Notes: a model not told the origin generated them from the letters alone. Counted from the first letter of the stretch, positions 34,598 to 42,362 are shown. The stretch: 64,000 nt of DNA from Spirochaetales bacterium (GCA_024233935.1 JACKOY010000004.1:248001-312000), one strand, 5' to 3'. Made by a program: numbers and translations.

Positions 34598-35395
34598 ATG
34601 TCGAGAATCTGGGAAAAATACAAAGACCGTGAAGAGCGCGAGCTCTGGCAGGAATACCGCAAGAAGGGCACACGCGAAGTGCGTGACTTCCTGGTTGAGA
34701 AGTATTCTCCGCTCGTGAAATACGTGGCCGGCAAGGTTGCCATCGGTATGCCCCAGAACGTTGAGTTTGACGACCTGGTCAGCTACGGTTCGTTCGGTTT
34801 GCTCGACGCAATCGAAAAGTTCGATCCGGAGCGAGAGATTAAATTTAAGACCTACGCTATGACCCGGATTCGCGGGGCGATTTTCGATGAACTTCGCAGC
34901 ATAGACTGGATCCCGCGCTCCATTCGTCAGAAAGCCAAGCAGGTTGAAGAAACCATCGCCATGCTTGAGAATAAGCTCGGCCATACTGTTGATGACGAAG
35001 ACATAGCCCGCGAAATGGGTCTTTCTGTAGAAGACCTGCAATCACTTCTGACCAAGATTTCAGGGACCAGTATGATATCCCTGAACGATATTTGGTACCT
35101 CGGGGATGACAACGACGAGGTCTCTTTCATGGAGACCCTTGAGTCTCCGGCAAACCTGAACCCCGATACTCTTATCGAGAAAGAAGAGATCAAGACCGTC
35201 ATAGTCGAAGCGATCAAACACCTTCCCGATAAAGAAAAGAAAGTCATTGTGCTCTATTACTATGAAGACCTGACGCTGAAAGAGATCGGCGAAGTTCTGG
35301 AAGTAACCGAGAGCCGCATCTCTCAATTGCACACCAAGGCCATCATGCGACTTCGGGGCAAGCTGATGCGCATGAAAAATGCGCTCAAGAAGTAA
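34598..35395 (+). CDS. fliA: RNA polymerase sigma-28 factor FliA/WhiG
   Basis: Directs transcription of late flagellar genes such as flagellins. The 265-residue product contains region 2 (LVSYGSFGLLDAIEKFDPEREIKFKTYAMTRIRGAIFDELRS), region 3 (IPRSIRQKAKQVEETIA) and region 4 (LTLKEIGEVLEVTESRISQLHTKAIMRLR). The ATG at 34598 gives the usual N-terminus; the frame begins upstream inside the previous gene. A sigma-28-like promoter is present 4.6 kb downstream before the first flagellin gene. Confidence 0.96.
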   Translation: MSRIWEKYKDREERELWQEYRKKGTREVRDFLVEKYSPLVKYVAGKVAIGMPQNVEFDDLVSYGSFGLLDAIEKFDPEREIKFKTYAMTRIRGAIFDELRSIDWIPRSIRQKAKQVEETIAMLENKLGHTVDDEDIAREMGLSVEDLQSLLTKISGTSMISLNDIWYLGDDNDEVSFMETLESPANLNPDTLIEKEEIKTVIVEAIKHLPDKEKKVIVLYYYEDLTLKEIGEVLEVTESRISQLHTKAIMRLRGKLMRMKNALKK

Positions 35396-35414
35396 AGCCG
35401 TCCTGATCGCTTAA

Positions 35415-35702
35415 TTTCCACGAATCGGCTTCGACTCCGTTGTTCTGTGGGTCGATCGACGTTCAAGAAGCCATTCACAGGATGGCAAAACCTGGTCGGC
35501 CAACGTGAGTCCCGGCGGTAGTGCCAGCCTTCGCACGGTCACCAATCGGGACCCACGGCTTGCCATCGCGGCCGGTCAGACCGGCACGTACTATCTTTCG
35601 AACGATGGCGGGGTCAGTTGGTCCGGACCCTGCACAATTCCGGGGGCCGGAAACAGTCTCTCGTCAGTGAACAACGCGGGTTTTCCGTTTCAGAGAAACT
35701 GA
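35415..35702 (+). pseudogene. 3'-end remnant of a beta-propeller lipoprotein gene
   Basis: The frame from 35481 to the stop at 35702 encodes DGKTWSANVSPGG, then LRTVTNRDPRLAIAAGQ, TYYLSNDGGVSW and IPGAGNSLSSVNNAGFPF. It aligns along its length with the last 75 residues of the intact neighbour (DGLNWSANLNV, LTTVT, AYYVSKDGGASW, IPGAGN, AGFPY). There is no start codon with a signal sequence, the frame closes upstream at 35412, and the first three quarters of the gene are absent. A +1 shift near 35470 may hide a little more homology (a VxxAIH pattern). I read it as the leftover of a tandem duplication. Confidence 0.75.
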
Positions 35703-35828
35703 ATTCATGCTTTGGCTCTATTGCCGGCACTGTGCATGCTCGGTGCTGGAATCGAGCGCGGCCCCTGACCGGTCACACCGCTGTAGGGAAGGGCTTGCCA
35801 GATGCGCTGAATTCGACATAATGAACGC

Positions 35829-36884
35829 ATGGCCTTCCACGCTGATTTTCACAAGGCGCCCGGTTGCGCTGGCATTATTCTGCTTTGCACTTTCCTCTTG
35901 TTGAGCGCACCGTCGTGCCTGGCAACCGCGTGCGGATCGGAGGACCAAACCTGTGATGCCCTCAACAGCTGGATCTTTCTACAATCTGTGACTCCGATCA
36001 TCGTGGTGGGGGATGCCACAGGAAAGGTCCACAGGACCACCGATGGATACCAATGGACCACGACAACTCTCGACAGCGGTTTTTCGGTTTCCGACTTTGA
36101 GTTTGCGCTGGGGAACTTCTGGGCCGTCACTTCGAACAATCCCGGCTTCGGAACCGTTTTCTATTCCACCGATGGCATTTCGTGGAAGAGTTCCACGACT
36201 GGTCTGAATACCTCGAATGGGCTCTACGGTATCGCCTACGGTAATGGCCGCTTTGCGATCGTGAGTCGTGCAGGCGGTGGGAACCAGGCCTTCTACTCGA
36301 GCGATGGCATCAACTGGACGCCAAACAACGACGCCGATCTCGCGCCAATGGATTTCGTAAACGTGGATTGCATGTCGTTTGTGGGGTCGCTTTTTGTGGG
36401 CGGCGAAGATACCGGTGGAATTGTACTCTATTCGAGCGACGGAATCGACTGGACGTCCGGAACGAGCGCCGCCAGTAGCGCGGCTCACTTCGGCAAGCAG
36501 GGCGATTATTTCTTCTGGGCCGATGTTGGCGCGGCCTCTCTGTATGCAAAAACAGTCCTTACGGGCCCGACGCCCCCGGCGGTGGCCGGCCTGGTGAGTA
36601 TTCGAGCGGCGGTCACCGGACGTTTCAGTTCGCTTGCGGTCGGAGACGCAGGAGTCATACATCAGTCGTTTGATGGCTTGAACTGGTCGGCCAATCTGAA
36701 CGTCGACACCTCCGTCAACCTCACCACAGTTACCTGCGCCGATGTGCGACTCTGTTTGGCCGGTGGAGCGTTGGGAGCGTACTACGTTTCAAAGGACGGA
36801 GGCGCGAGTTGGACGGGCCCGTACTCCATACCAGGAGCCGGCAATCTGGTTACTTCGATTACACGCGCTGGCTTTCCGTATTGA
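35829..36884 (+). CDS. Beta-propeller lipoprotein with Asp-box/Ycf48-like repeats
   Basis: 351 residues. A hydrophobic signal segment (CAGIILLCTFLLLSAPSC) contains a Cys suited to lipidation. The rest consists of repeated units of about 45-50 residues with the Asp-box pattern S-x-D-G-x-x-W (TTDGYQWT, STDGISWK, SSDGINWT, SSDGIDWT, SFDGLNWS, SKDGGASWT), as in Ycf48/sialidase-type propellers. Such proteins usually bind partners or carbohydrates at the cell surface. A paralogue lies at 56357-57379 and a remnant copy just upstream. The start is unsure: the ATG at 35821, in another frame, would begin a better lipoprotein signal peptide that ends in a stop. Confidence 0.82.
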   Translation: MAFHADFHKAPGCAGIILLCTFLLLSAPSCLATACGSEDQTCDALNSWIFLQSVTPIIVVGDATGKVHRTTDGYQWTTTTLDSGFSVSDFEFALGNFWAVTSNNPGFGTVFYSTDGISWKSSTTGLNTSNGLYGIAYGNGRFAIVSRAGGGNQAFYSSDGINWTPNNDADLAPMDFVNVDCMSFVGSLFVGGEDTGGIVLYSSDGIDWTSGTSAASSAAHFGKQGDYFFWADVGAASLYAKTVLTGPTPPAVAGLVSIRAAVTGRFSSLAVGDAGVIHQSFDGLNWSANLNVDTSVNLTTVTCADVRLCLAGGALGAYYVSKDGGASWTGPYSIPGAGNLVTSITRAGFPY

Positions 36885-37210
36885 TATTGGCGTGCCGTGG
36901 TTTTGCCGGACCCACCGCTATCGGGCCGTGCTGCTGGACGTGAGGAGCCCCAGTGCATCTTCGGTCCTCCAGCCGAATCAGCGCATCGGGCGTTGCCCGC
37001 CGGATCGCGCGGGCCTCGGTGCGGCACCTGAATCCTTTTGCTCACGATCCGCGCCGTTTCCCGGGTCCTGTATGGCCGGTGAGCGAACTGTTACGCAAAC
37101 GCATAATTAATCCAGGCGACGCGCTTTTTTGCTGACAGCACAAGAACAGAAAACCAAAAACCGTCTGCAATTTGTCGTGCACCTTCCGGCGCGCGGCACA
37201 GGAGAAAACA
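36885..37210. other. Intergenic region without recognised gene
   Basis: 326 nt between the propeller lipoprotein and DUF937 genes. No frame has supportable content. The last 110 nt are more A/T rich (around 37096-37110 and 37140-37165) and probably contain the promoter of the downstream pair, but I find no convincing -35/-10 pair. A GGAG ribosome site is at 37201-37204. Confidence 0.5.
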
Positions 37211-37804
37211 ATGTCACAACTTATGGATTTGGTGGCCAGTCAGCTCGACGCCGGAACGCTCGGCAAGCTCAGCGGCAGCCTCGGCGTCGACCAGGGACAG
37301 GTCGAGCAGGTAGTCTCGGGCGCGATGCCTTTGCTCGTCAATGCTCTGGCCCGCAATGCGAGCGACGATCGCGGCGCCAGCCAACTGGCCGGCGCTCTGG
37401 ATCGCGATCACGATGGGTCCGTGCTCGACAACCTGGCGGGATTTCTTGGAAACACATCGAACGGAGACTCGGGAGTCTTGCGCCACGTGCTCGGGAATCG
37501 TCAATCGACTGTCGAACAAGGGCTGAGCCGCATGTCCGGCCTGGAACCGTCCCAGGTATCTCAGGTGCTCAGCCTGCTCGGGCCGGTAGTCCTGGGCGCC
37601 GTGAGCAAGCTTCGGCAGGACCGCAACCTGGACGCAGGTGGCCTTCAGCAGCTCCTGGGGCGTGAAAGCGAGGCTGTGCAGCAGCGGGATCCGGAGTCTA
37701 TGGGTATCCTCGGACGCCTGATCGACCAGGATGGTGATGGGGACGTCAGCGACGACATCGTCAACATAGGCAGCAAACTGCTGGGGAATTTCCTGCGCTC
37801 GTAA
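37211..37804 (+). CDS. DUF937 family protein with acidic calcium-type loops
   Basis: 197 residues from the ATG at 37211, with GGAG 6 nt upstream. It begins MSQLMDLVASQLDAGTLGKLSG, typical of DUF937/YidB-like proteins, and is rich in helical repeats with GAMPLLVNALARNA. Two loops follow the dockerin/EF-hand calcium pattern: DRDHDGSVLD (about residues 67-76) and DQDGDGDVSDD near the C-terminus. There is no signal peptide. The family function is unknown. The DUF4332 gene follows after 32 nt. Confidence 0.85.
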   Translation: MSQLMDLVASQLDAGTLGKLSGSLGVDQGQVEQVVSGAMPLLVNALARNASDDRGASQLAGALDRDHDGSVLDNLAGFLGNTSNGDSGVLRHVLGNRQSTVEQGLSRMSGLEPSQVSQVLSLLGPVVLGAVSKLRQDRNLDAGGLQQLLGRESEAVQQRDPESMGILGRLIDQDGDGDVSDDIVNIGSKLLGNFLRS

Positions 37805-37836
37805 GCGCCCCTGCAAACCAACTTAAGGAGACAAAC

Positions 37837-38241
37837 ATGGCAAAGCTCGAATATGTAGAAGGCATTGGAAAAGTGTACGCAAAAAAACTCAACGGCGCCG
37901 GGGTGCGTTCCACCCAGGCTCTGCTCCGTCAGGGCGCCACGCCGGAAGGCCGTAAGGCGATCTCAAAGGCCGCCGGCGTCAGTGACAAACTTTTGCTGGA
38001 GTGGATCAACCACGTCGATCTTTTCCGCATTACCGGGGTAGGGGAAGAATACGCCGATTTGCTGGAAGAAGCCGGTGTGGACACGGTTCCCGAGCTGGCC
38101 CAGCGCAAGCCCGAGCACCTTCATGAAGCCCTGAAGGCCACGAACGACAAAAAGAAGCTCGTTCGCCAACTGCCCGGTCTGGGGCGCGTGAAGGCCTGGG
38201 TGGCCGAAGCCAAGAAGCTACCGCGCGTTATTAAGTACTGA
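37837..38241 (+). CDS. DUF4332 helix-hairpin-helix protein
   Basis: 134 residues, basic. Two helix-hairpin-helix-like units are visible: YVEGIGKVYAKKLNGAGVRSTQALL and ITGVGEEYADLLEEAGVDTVPELA, the DUF4332 pattern, with PGLGRVKAWVAEAKKL at the end. HhH units usually bind DNA backbone, so DNA binding is possible. AAGGAG precedes the ATG. A hairpin follows the stop. Confidence 0.88.
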   Translation: MAKLEYVEGIGKVYAKKLNGAGVRSTQALLRQGATPEGRKAISKAAGVSDKLLLEWINHVDLFRITGVGEEYADLLEEAGVDTVPELAQRKPEHLHEALKATNDKKKLVRQLPGLGRVKAWVAEAKKLPRVIKY

Positions 38242-38250
38242 AAGCCTGCT

Positions 38251-38271
38251 GCCGGCCCTTCGCGGGCCGGC
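38251..38271 (+). terminator. GC-rich hairpin after the DUF4332 gene
   Basis: Perfect 8-bp stem GCCGGCCC (38251-38258) with GGGCCGGC (38264-38271) and a 5-nt loop, starting 9 nt after the stop codon. There is no T run behind it, so it may be a weak terminator or an mRNA 3'-end stabiliser. Confidence 0.55.
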
Positions 38272-38349
38272 TCCGCATGTTCCGGGCGCCCAGCGTTCGA
38301 GCGCGCCGTCTTTACAACACAAAAAACACAAAAAAACCGGCCGTTCCCA

Positions 38350-38377
38350 TTAAGTGCGGGGGCCTCTTGATCGAAGA
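38350..38377 (+). promoter_or_regulatory. Weak sigma-28-like promoter candidate before flaG
   Basis: TTAAGTGC (38350-38357) and TCGAAGA (38371-38377) match the sigma-28 pattern (TAAAGTTT, CCGATAA) only partly, but the 13-nt spacing between them equals that of the better candidate before the first flagellin gene. The flaG ATG lies 28 nt downstream. Confidence 0.3.
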
Positions 38378-38404
38378 ATTGATTGAGATGGGAGGAACCT
38401 GTAA

Positions 38405-38812
38405 ATGGACCCTATAGCAACAGAAAGAACCCGTCTGTCGACTCCGCCCCGCGAGGCGCTCCCTGGAGCGGCCCGCAATCAGCTCACCCGGAGCTCTTCG
38501 GAAGCTGGTCTGGCGACGGAATCTACAGGCACATTGGAAAGACCGGAACGTGTCGCACACAACGTGGAGGACACTCCCCGGAATCGCGAACGTATTGAGT
38601 CCGCGATCCAGGCCCTGGATTTGATCCAGTCGCAGGGTGAGTCGGACACGCGCTATCGTTTCAAGATGCACAACGAGTCGGGAAAACTTCAGGTCACGCT
38701 GGTGAACTACCGGACCGGCGAGGTCGTAGAAGAGATTCCCTCGAGCAAGCTACTTGAGTTCTCAAGCGCCCTCGAAGATCTTACCGGCCTGGTGGTAGAA
38801 GAACGCGCCTGA
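38405..38812 (+). CDS. flaG: FlaG-like flagellar protein
   Basis: 135 residues. The first 60 are polar and disordered in look (many Ser/Thr/Arg/Glu). The C-terminal part carries the FlaG pattern: TRYRFKMHNESGKLQVTLVNYRTGEVVEEIPSSKLLEFSSALEDLTGLVVEERA. FlaG affects flagellar filament length in other bacteria. A strong GGGAGGA site precedes the ATG. Its position before the flagellin genes fits. Confidence 0.85.
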   Translation: MDPIATERTRLSTPPREALPGAARNQLTRSSSEAGLATESTGTLERPERVAHNVEDTPRNRERIESAIQALDLIQSQGESDTRYRFKMHNESGKLQVTLVNYRTGEVVEEIPSSKLLEFSSALEDLTGLVVEERA

Positions 38813-38835
38813 TCCACGGTACCAAACCGTGGGTC
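38811..38835. terminator. Bidirectional hairpin spanning both stop codons of flaG and the cyclase gene
   Basis: GATCCACGGT (38811-38820) pairs with ACCGTGGGTC (38826-38835) over 10 bp with one T-G wobble and a 5-nt loop. The hairpin overlaps the TGA of flaG (38810-38812) and the TGA of the convergent cyclase gene (38834-38836). No T run follows on either strand. Confidence 0.55.
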
Positions 38836-39844
38836 AGGGTGTGTTCGTGGTACCGGCAATCTCCACCCGATTGCGGCCACCGGCCTTGGCCCGGTAAAGA
38901 GCATTGTCCGCAGACCGCAGAAGCGCGTCCACGCGTTCCTGGCGGCTGAGCCCGTCCTGTTCCGCCTCAAAAGCACCGATTCCCGAACTGATTGTGACCG
39001 ATCGTACGGAAAAATCATGCTCCAGAATGGCCTCTCGCAGTCGTTCCGCCAGATGGAAGGCTTGTTCCAGTGAGGTGGAAGGCAGCAGCACCAGGAATTC
39101 CTCGCCCCCCCATCGCACAAAGTAATCCGTCGAGCGGACTGTAGCGCGTGTCACGGTCGCGATCTCTGAAAGTACCCGATCACCAACCAGATGACCATGT
39201 TCGTCGTTTATGGCTTTGAAGTGGTCGATATCGAACAGAATCAGCGAAAGGGGGTGCCTGTGGCGCTCCGCCATGGAGCACTCACGGTCCATGATCTCTT
39301 CAATTTTGTGTCGGTTCCAGGCCCCTGTGAGGCGGTCCGTTCGAGACAGCCGCTCCAGCTCCCGGCGCTGCGAATCGTTGATGTGCTGGGCGATAGCGGC
39401 CAGAATGCTCACCTGCAGAAAACTGAATAGCAGGTCGGCCCAAACCCATTCGTCCAGAGGGCGATCGGCCCGGAAAAAATACGCAATGGCAAAAGCCAGC
39501 CCTGAAAAAGCAATCAATGCGATTCCCGAGCGCCGGCCCAGAAGCAACAGGGCCGCCATCGGTACGACGAAGATCCAGAAATAAATCTGCAGTCCCAGAA
39601 ACAGAATATAGGCCACCGTAAAGGCAACGACCGTGAGCAGGCCTACGTGGCTGGTCAGGTCCGGCCGGCGATACTTGCGGTAGTGGAGCAGGTTCAGACC
39701 AATAATTCCGATCAGGATCAGGTTACCCCAGGCCAACTCGGGCACTCCGCGCAGAACATTTAAGGGCACAAAGAGCAGCAGGATGAGCACGCCTGCCAGG
39801 GATATGAGATGGATCGCTCGGCTCGTGCTTTCGGGGGAGAGCAT
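38834..39844 (-). CDS. Membrane-bound diguanylate cyclase (GGDEF)
   Basis: 336 residues. About six hydrophobic helices occupy residues 10-155 and form a membrane sensor. The GGDEF domain starts at LSRTDRLTGAWNRHKIEEI; the active site is RWGGEEFLVLLP. The inhibitory site RSTD lies exactly five residues before GGEEF, so product inhibition is expected. It makes c-di-GMP and lies, convergent with flaG, inside the motility region, which suggests a link to motility control. Confidence 0.93.
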   Translation of the reverse strand: MLSPESTSRAIHLISLAGVLILLLFVPLNVLRGVPELAWGNLILIGIIGLNLLHYRKYRRPDLTSHVGLLTVVAFTVAYILFLGLQIYFWIFVVPMAALLLLGRRSGIALIAFSGLAFAIAYFFRADRPLDEWVWADLLFSFLQVSILAAIAQHINDSQRRELERLSRTDRLTGAWNRHKIEEIMDRECSMAERHRHPLSLILFDIDHFKAINDEHGHLVGDRVLSEIATVTRATVRSTDYFVRWGGEEFLVLLPSTSLEQAFHLAERLREAILEHDFSVRSVTISSGIGAFEAEQDGLSRQERVDALLRSADNALYRAKAGGRNRVEIAGTTNTP

Positions 39845-39962
39845 GGTTTCAGGCCTGCCACGGCGGGAGTAATCCGCAAGCTACAACGCCAATCGACGTG
39901 CCCCGGCAACCGGGGAATACCGAGTTTTCCCGCCCGAGTCGCCTTTTTTTTTCTCAAGGCCA

Positions 39963-39990
39963 TAAAGTTAGCGGGTAAAGCGCCCGATCT
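39963..39990 (+). promoter_or_regulatory. Sigma-28 promoter of the first flagellin gene
   Basis: TAAAGTTA (39963-39970) matches the sigma-28 -35 element TAAAGTTT in 7 of 8 positions. After 12 nt, CCCGATCT (39983-39990) matches GCCGATAA in 5 of 8, with the core CCGAT intact. The downstream flagellin ATG is 128 nt away, leaving a leader of about 120 nt. Confidence 0.65.
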
Positions 39991-40010
39991 GCAAAAGTGA
40001 GAAGGTAGGT

Positions 40011-40094
40011 CCTGACGCCTCCGGGGGTCAGGGCCGCCATATAAATAGCTTCAAGCCCGGTCAGGAAGACCGGGTCGGGCCGTCAAAAGCGGCC
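40011..40094 (+). promoter_or_regulatory. Structured leader of the first flagellin gene
   Basis: Three hairpins follow one another: CCTGAC/GTCAGG (40011-40016 with 40027-40032), CCCGGTC/GACCGGG (40056-40062 with 40068-40074, loop AGGAA), and GGCCG/CGGCC (40078-40082 with 40090-40094). The second has GGA in its loop. The Shine-Dalgarno stretch at 40103-40111 (CAGGGAGGA) contains GGA twice. This arrangement resembles CsrA-bound flagellin leaders. Confidence 0.5.
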
Positions 40095-40118
40095 AGTCGT
40101 TTCAGGGAGGAAACGCGA

Positions 40119-40964
40119 ATGATCATCAACCACAACCTTTCCGCGATCAACTCGCATCGCGTTCTCAAATTCCAGAACTGGGAAGTCTCCAGGAATATGG
40201 AGAAGTTGTCTTCGGGCATGCGGATCAACCGCGCCGGGGATGATGCTTCCGGTCTGGCCGTATCCGAGAAGATGAGGGCTCAAATCAACGGGCTGCGTCA
40301 GGCTGAACGCAACACCGAAGATGGCATGAGCTTGATTCAGACCACTGAAGGGTATTTGCAAGAAGTTGCCGATATCATTCAGCGGATTCGGGTTCTTGCG
40401 GTTCAATCTTCTAACGGGATCTATACCGAGGGTGATCGGCAAATGATCCAGGTAGAAGTTTCGCAACTGATCGATGAAGTCGATCGGATTGCATCTCAGG
40501 CTGAGTTCAACAAGCAGTCGTTGCTACTGGGTGACTTCGCCCGTGGCTCTCGAACTTCGTCCATGTGGTTCCACATGGGTCCGAATCAGCATCAACGCGA
40601 ACGGGTGTACATCTCTACGATGACGGCCCTCGCGCTGAAGCTCAAAGAGACCGACGGCAACCTGTTGAATCTTTCTACGGCTGCGCTCGCAAACGACGCG
40701 ATTGGCATGCTGGATGGCGCACTGCAACAAATCAACAAGCAGCGCGCCGATCTGGGTGCTTATTACAATCGTCTCGAGCACGCTGCGAAAGGCCTGATGG
40801 TCGCCTACGAGAACATGCAGGCCTCCGAAAGCCGTATCCGCGACACGGACATGGCTGAAGAGTCTGTCGCTTTCACGAAGAATCAGATCCTGGTTCAGAG
40901 TGGAACGGCAATGCTGGCTCAGGCGAACATTCGACCGCAATCGGTACTGCAGCTTTTAAGGTAA
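40119..40964 (+). CDS. flaB: Flagellin FlaB, first copy
   Basis: Core filament protein of the periplasmic flagellum, 281 residues. The N-terminal D0/D1 domain (MIINHNLSAINSHRVLKF, LSSGMRINRAGDDASGLAVSEKM) and the C-terminal D1/D0 domain (SRIRDTDMAEESVAFTKNQIL, ending SVLQLLR) are intact. The middle is short (NGIYTEGDRQMI to NLLNLSTAA), as in spirochaete flagellins, with no variable surface domain. There is no signal peptide because export is by the flagellar type III system. A second copy of equal length follows after 327 nt. Confidence 0.95.
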   Translation: MIINHNLSAINSHRVLKFQNWEVSRNMEKLSSGMRINRAGDDASGLAVSEKMRAQINGLRQAERNTEDGMSLIQTTEGYLQEVADIIQRIRVLAVQSSNGIYTEGDRQMIQVEVSQLIDEVDRIASQAEFNKQSLLLGDFARGSRTSSMWFHMGPNQHQRERVYISTMTALALKLKETDGNLLNLSTAALANDAIGMLDGALQQINKQRADLGAYYNRLEHAAKGLMVAYENMQASESRIRDTDMAEESVAFTKNQILVQSGTAMLAQANIRPQSVLQLLR

Positions 40965-41291
40965 GCGCCGGCCGCTCGGGTGAGTTCGGGTAGTGCTCAT
41001 CTGAAGCTCACAGGCCGTCGGCGTGAAATCCGAAGCTGATTCATGGTCGCCTCGTTGCGCCCATGATAAGAACAAAATGCGAGGTGAAGCCTATAGAAAC
41101 TAAACTGCACTGATTGAAACGCTGCGTTTCCTTTGTGTTCTCTCTCTGCCTGGTGCGCCGGTGCCGCGCGGGGGGAGGACACAGGCCCGTCAACGCGGGT
41201 TTGCGTTCTTCATCCATCCTGTTCCGTTTTTGCGGGACAAACCGGGCCAGGGATGACCCGGGGATGCAAGAGAAGGCAAAAGGAGTGCAGG
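40965..41291 (+). promoter_or_regulatory. Intergenic leader between flagellin genes with predicted CsrA hairpin
   Basis: 327 nt without a gene. At 41242-41261 the stem CCGGG/CCCGG encloses the 10-nt loop CCAGGGATGA, which contains CAGGGATG (41248-41255), a full match to the central part of the CsrA consensus (CARGGAUG). The ribosome site AGGAG (41281-41285) and a further CAGGATG overlapping the start codon (41288-41294) offer more GGA sites. No sigma-28 promoter is evident here; the gene may use a different promoter or read-through. Confidence 0.5.
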
Positions 41292-42137
41292 ATGATTATC
41301 AATCACAACATGAGCGCGGTGAATGCTCACCGTGTTCTGAAGTTCAATCAGTGGGAAGTGGACAAGTCCATGGCGAATCTGTCTTCCGGGATGCGGATCA
41401 ACCGCGCCGGGGACGATCCGTCGGGGCTGGCTGTTTCCGAAAGGATGCGAACCCAGATACAGGGGTTACGGCAGGCGGAGCGGAATACCGAGGACGGGAT
41501 CAGCATGATCCAAACGGCCGAAGGTTACCTGAACCAACTGACCGAGATCTCTCAAAGGATTCGCGTACTGGCGGTGCAGTCGTCCAACGGTATCTACAGC
41601 AACGAGGATCGCGGGATGATCAATGTTGAAATCGAACAGCTTGTAGCCGAGGTCGATCGGATCGCGTCGCAGGCCGAGTTCAACAATCACAGATTGTTGC
41701 TGGGCGACTTTGCGCAGGGCTCTTCAACGGGATCCATGTGGTTTCACATGGGGCCTAATGCTGGCCAGCGTGAGCGCGTCTACATTGGAACAATGACCGC
41801 TCAGGCTCTGGGTTTCAGGGCTGGAGCGGAAACAACTGTGACTCTGTCGACGCCGGAAGCCGCGAATCGAACGATCGGATTGGTCGATAACGCGTTGCAG
41901 ACGATTCTGCAGCAGCGGGCGAATCTCGGGGGGTACTACAATCGCCTGGAGCATACTGCGAAGGGTTTGATGGTAGCCTACGAGAATCAAATGGCCTCCG
42001 AGTCGCGTATTCGAGATGCCGACATGGCGGAAGAAATGGTCAGGCTCACAACGAGACAGATCTTGAGTCAGAGCTCGATTGCGATGCTTGCCCAGGCCGG
42101 GGTGCGTCCACAAGGGGTTCTTCAGCTACTGAAGTAG
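41292..42137 (+). CDS. flaB: Flagellin FlaB, second copy
   Basis: 281 residues from the ATG at 41292, the same length as the first copy and clearly a tandem duplicate (MIINHNMSAVNAHRVLKF, LSSGMRINRAGDDPSGLAVSERM, SRIRDADMAEEMVRLTTRQIL, GVLQLLK). The two differ most between residues 165 and 200. Multiple FlaB paralogues normally co-assemble in the core of spirochaete filaments. The frame continues upstream to 41133, but the conserved N-terminus fixes the start. A strong terminator follows. Confidence 0.95.
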   Translation: MIINHNMSAVNAHRVLKFNQWEVDKSMANLSSGMRINRAGDDPSGLAVSERMRTQIQGLRQAERNTEDGISMIQTAEGYLNQLTEISQRIRVLAVQSSNGIYSNEDRGMINVEIEQLVAEVDRIASQAEFNNHRLLLGDFAQGSSTGSMWFHMGPNAGQRERVYIGTMTAQALGFRAGAETTVTLSTPEAANRTIGLVDNALQTILQQRANLGGYYNRLEHTAKGLMVAYENQMASESRIRDADMAEEMVRLTTRQILSQSSIAMLAQAGVRPQGVLQLLK

Positions 42138-42208
42138 CCGACGAACGCCACCGGCAAAATAGATTGGTTAGACGCAGAGCCTTGCGCTAGCCAGGAAATT
42201 TGACCGAT

Positions 42209-42236
42209 GCCCGGGATTCGTCCCGGGCTTTTTTTT
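42209..42236 (+). terminator. Rho-independent terminator after the second flagellin gene
   Basis: Perfect 8-bp stem GCCCGGGA (42209-42216) and TCCCGGGC (42221-42228) with a TTCG tetraloop, followed by eight T residues (42229-42236). It lies 71 nt after the stop codon. This is the clearest intrinsic terminator in the window. Confidence 0.93.
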
Positions 42237-42362
42237 GTCGCCGATGGGTCCGTCCACCACTCTATCGGAATAGGACGATTTTTCCTGAGTGTTCCCCGGG
42301 AAAATAGCTCCGCCCCGATGGCTTCTGAAACTCCGGGATCTGTTTGGTGATGCCTGAAATCG

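Noticed and set aside
38300..38335. A-rich tract (runs of A at about 38320-38336) as a minus-strand terminator
   Set aside because: No minus-strand gene ends here and no stem precedes the run on that strand.
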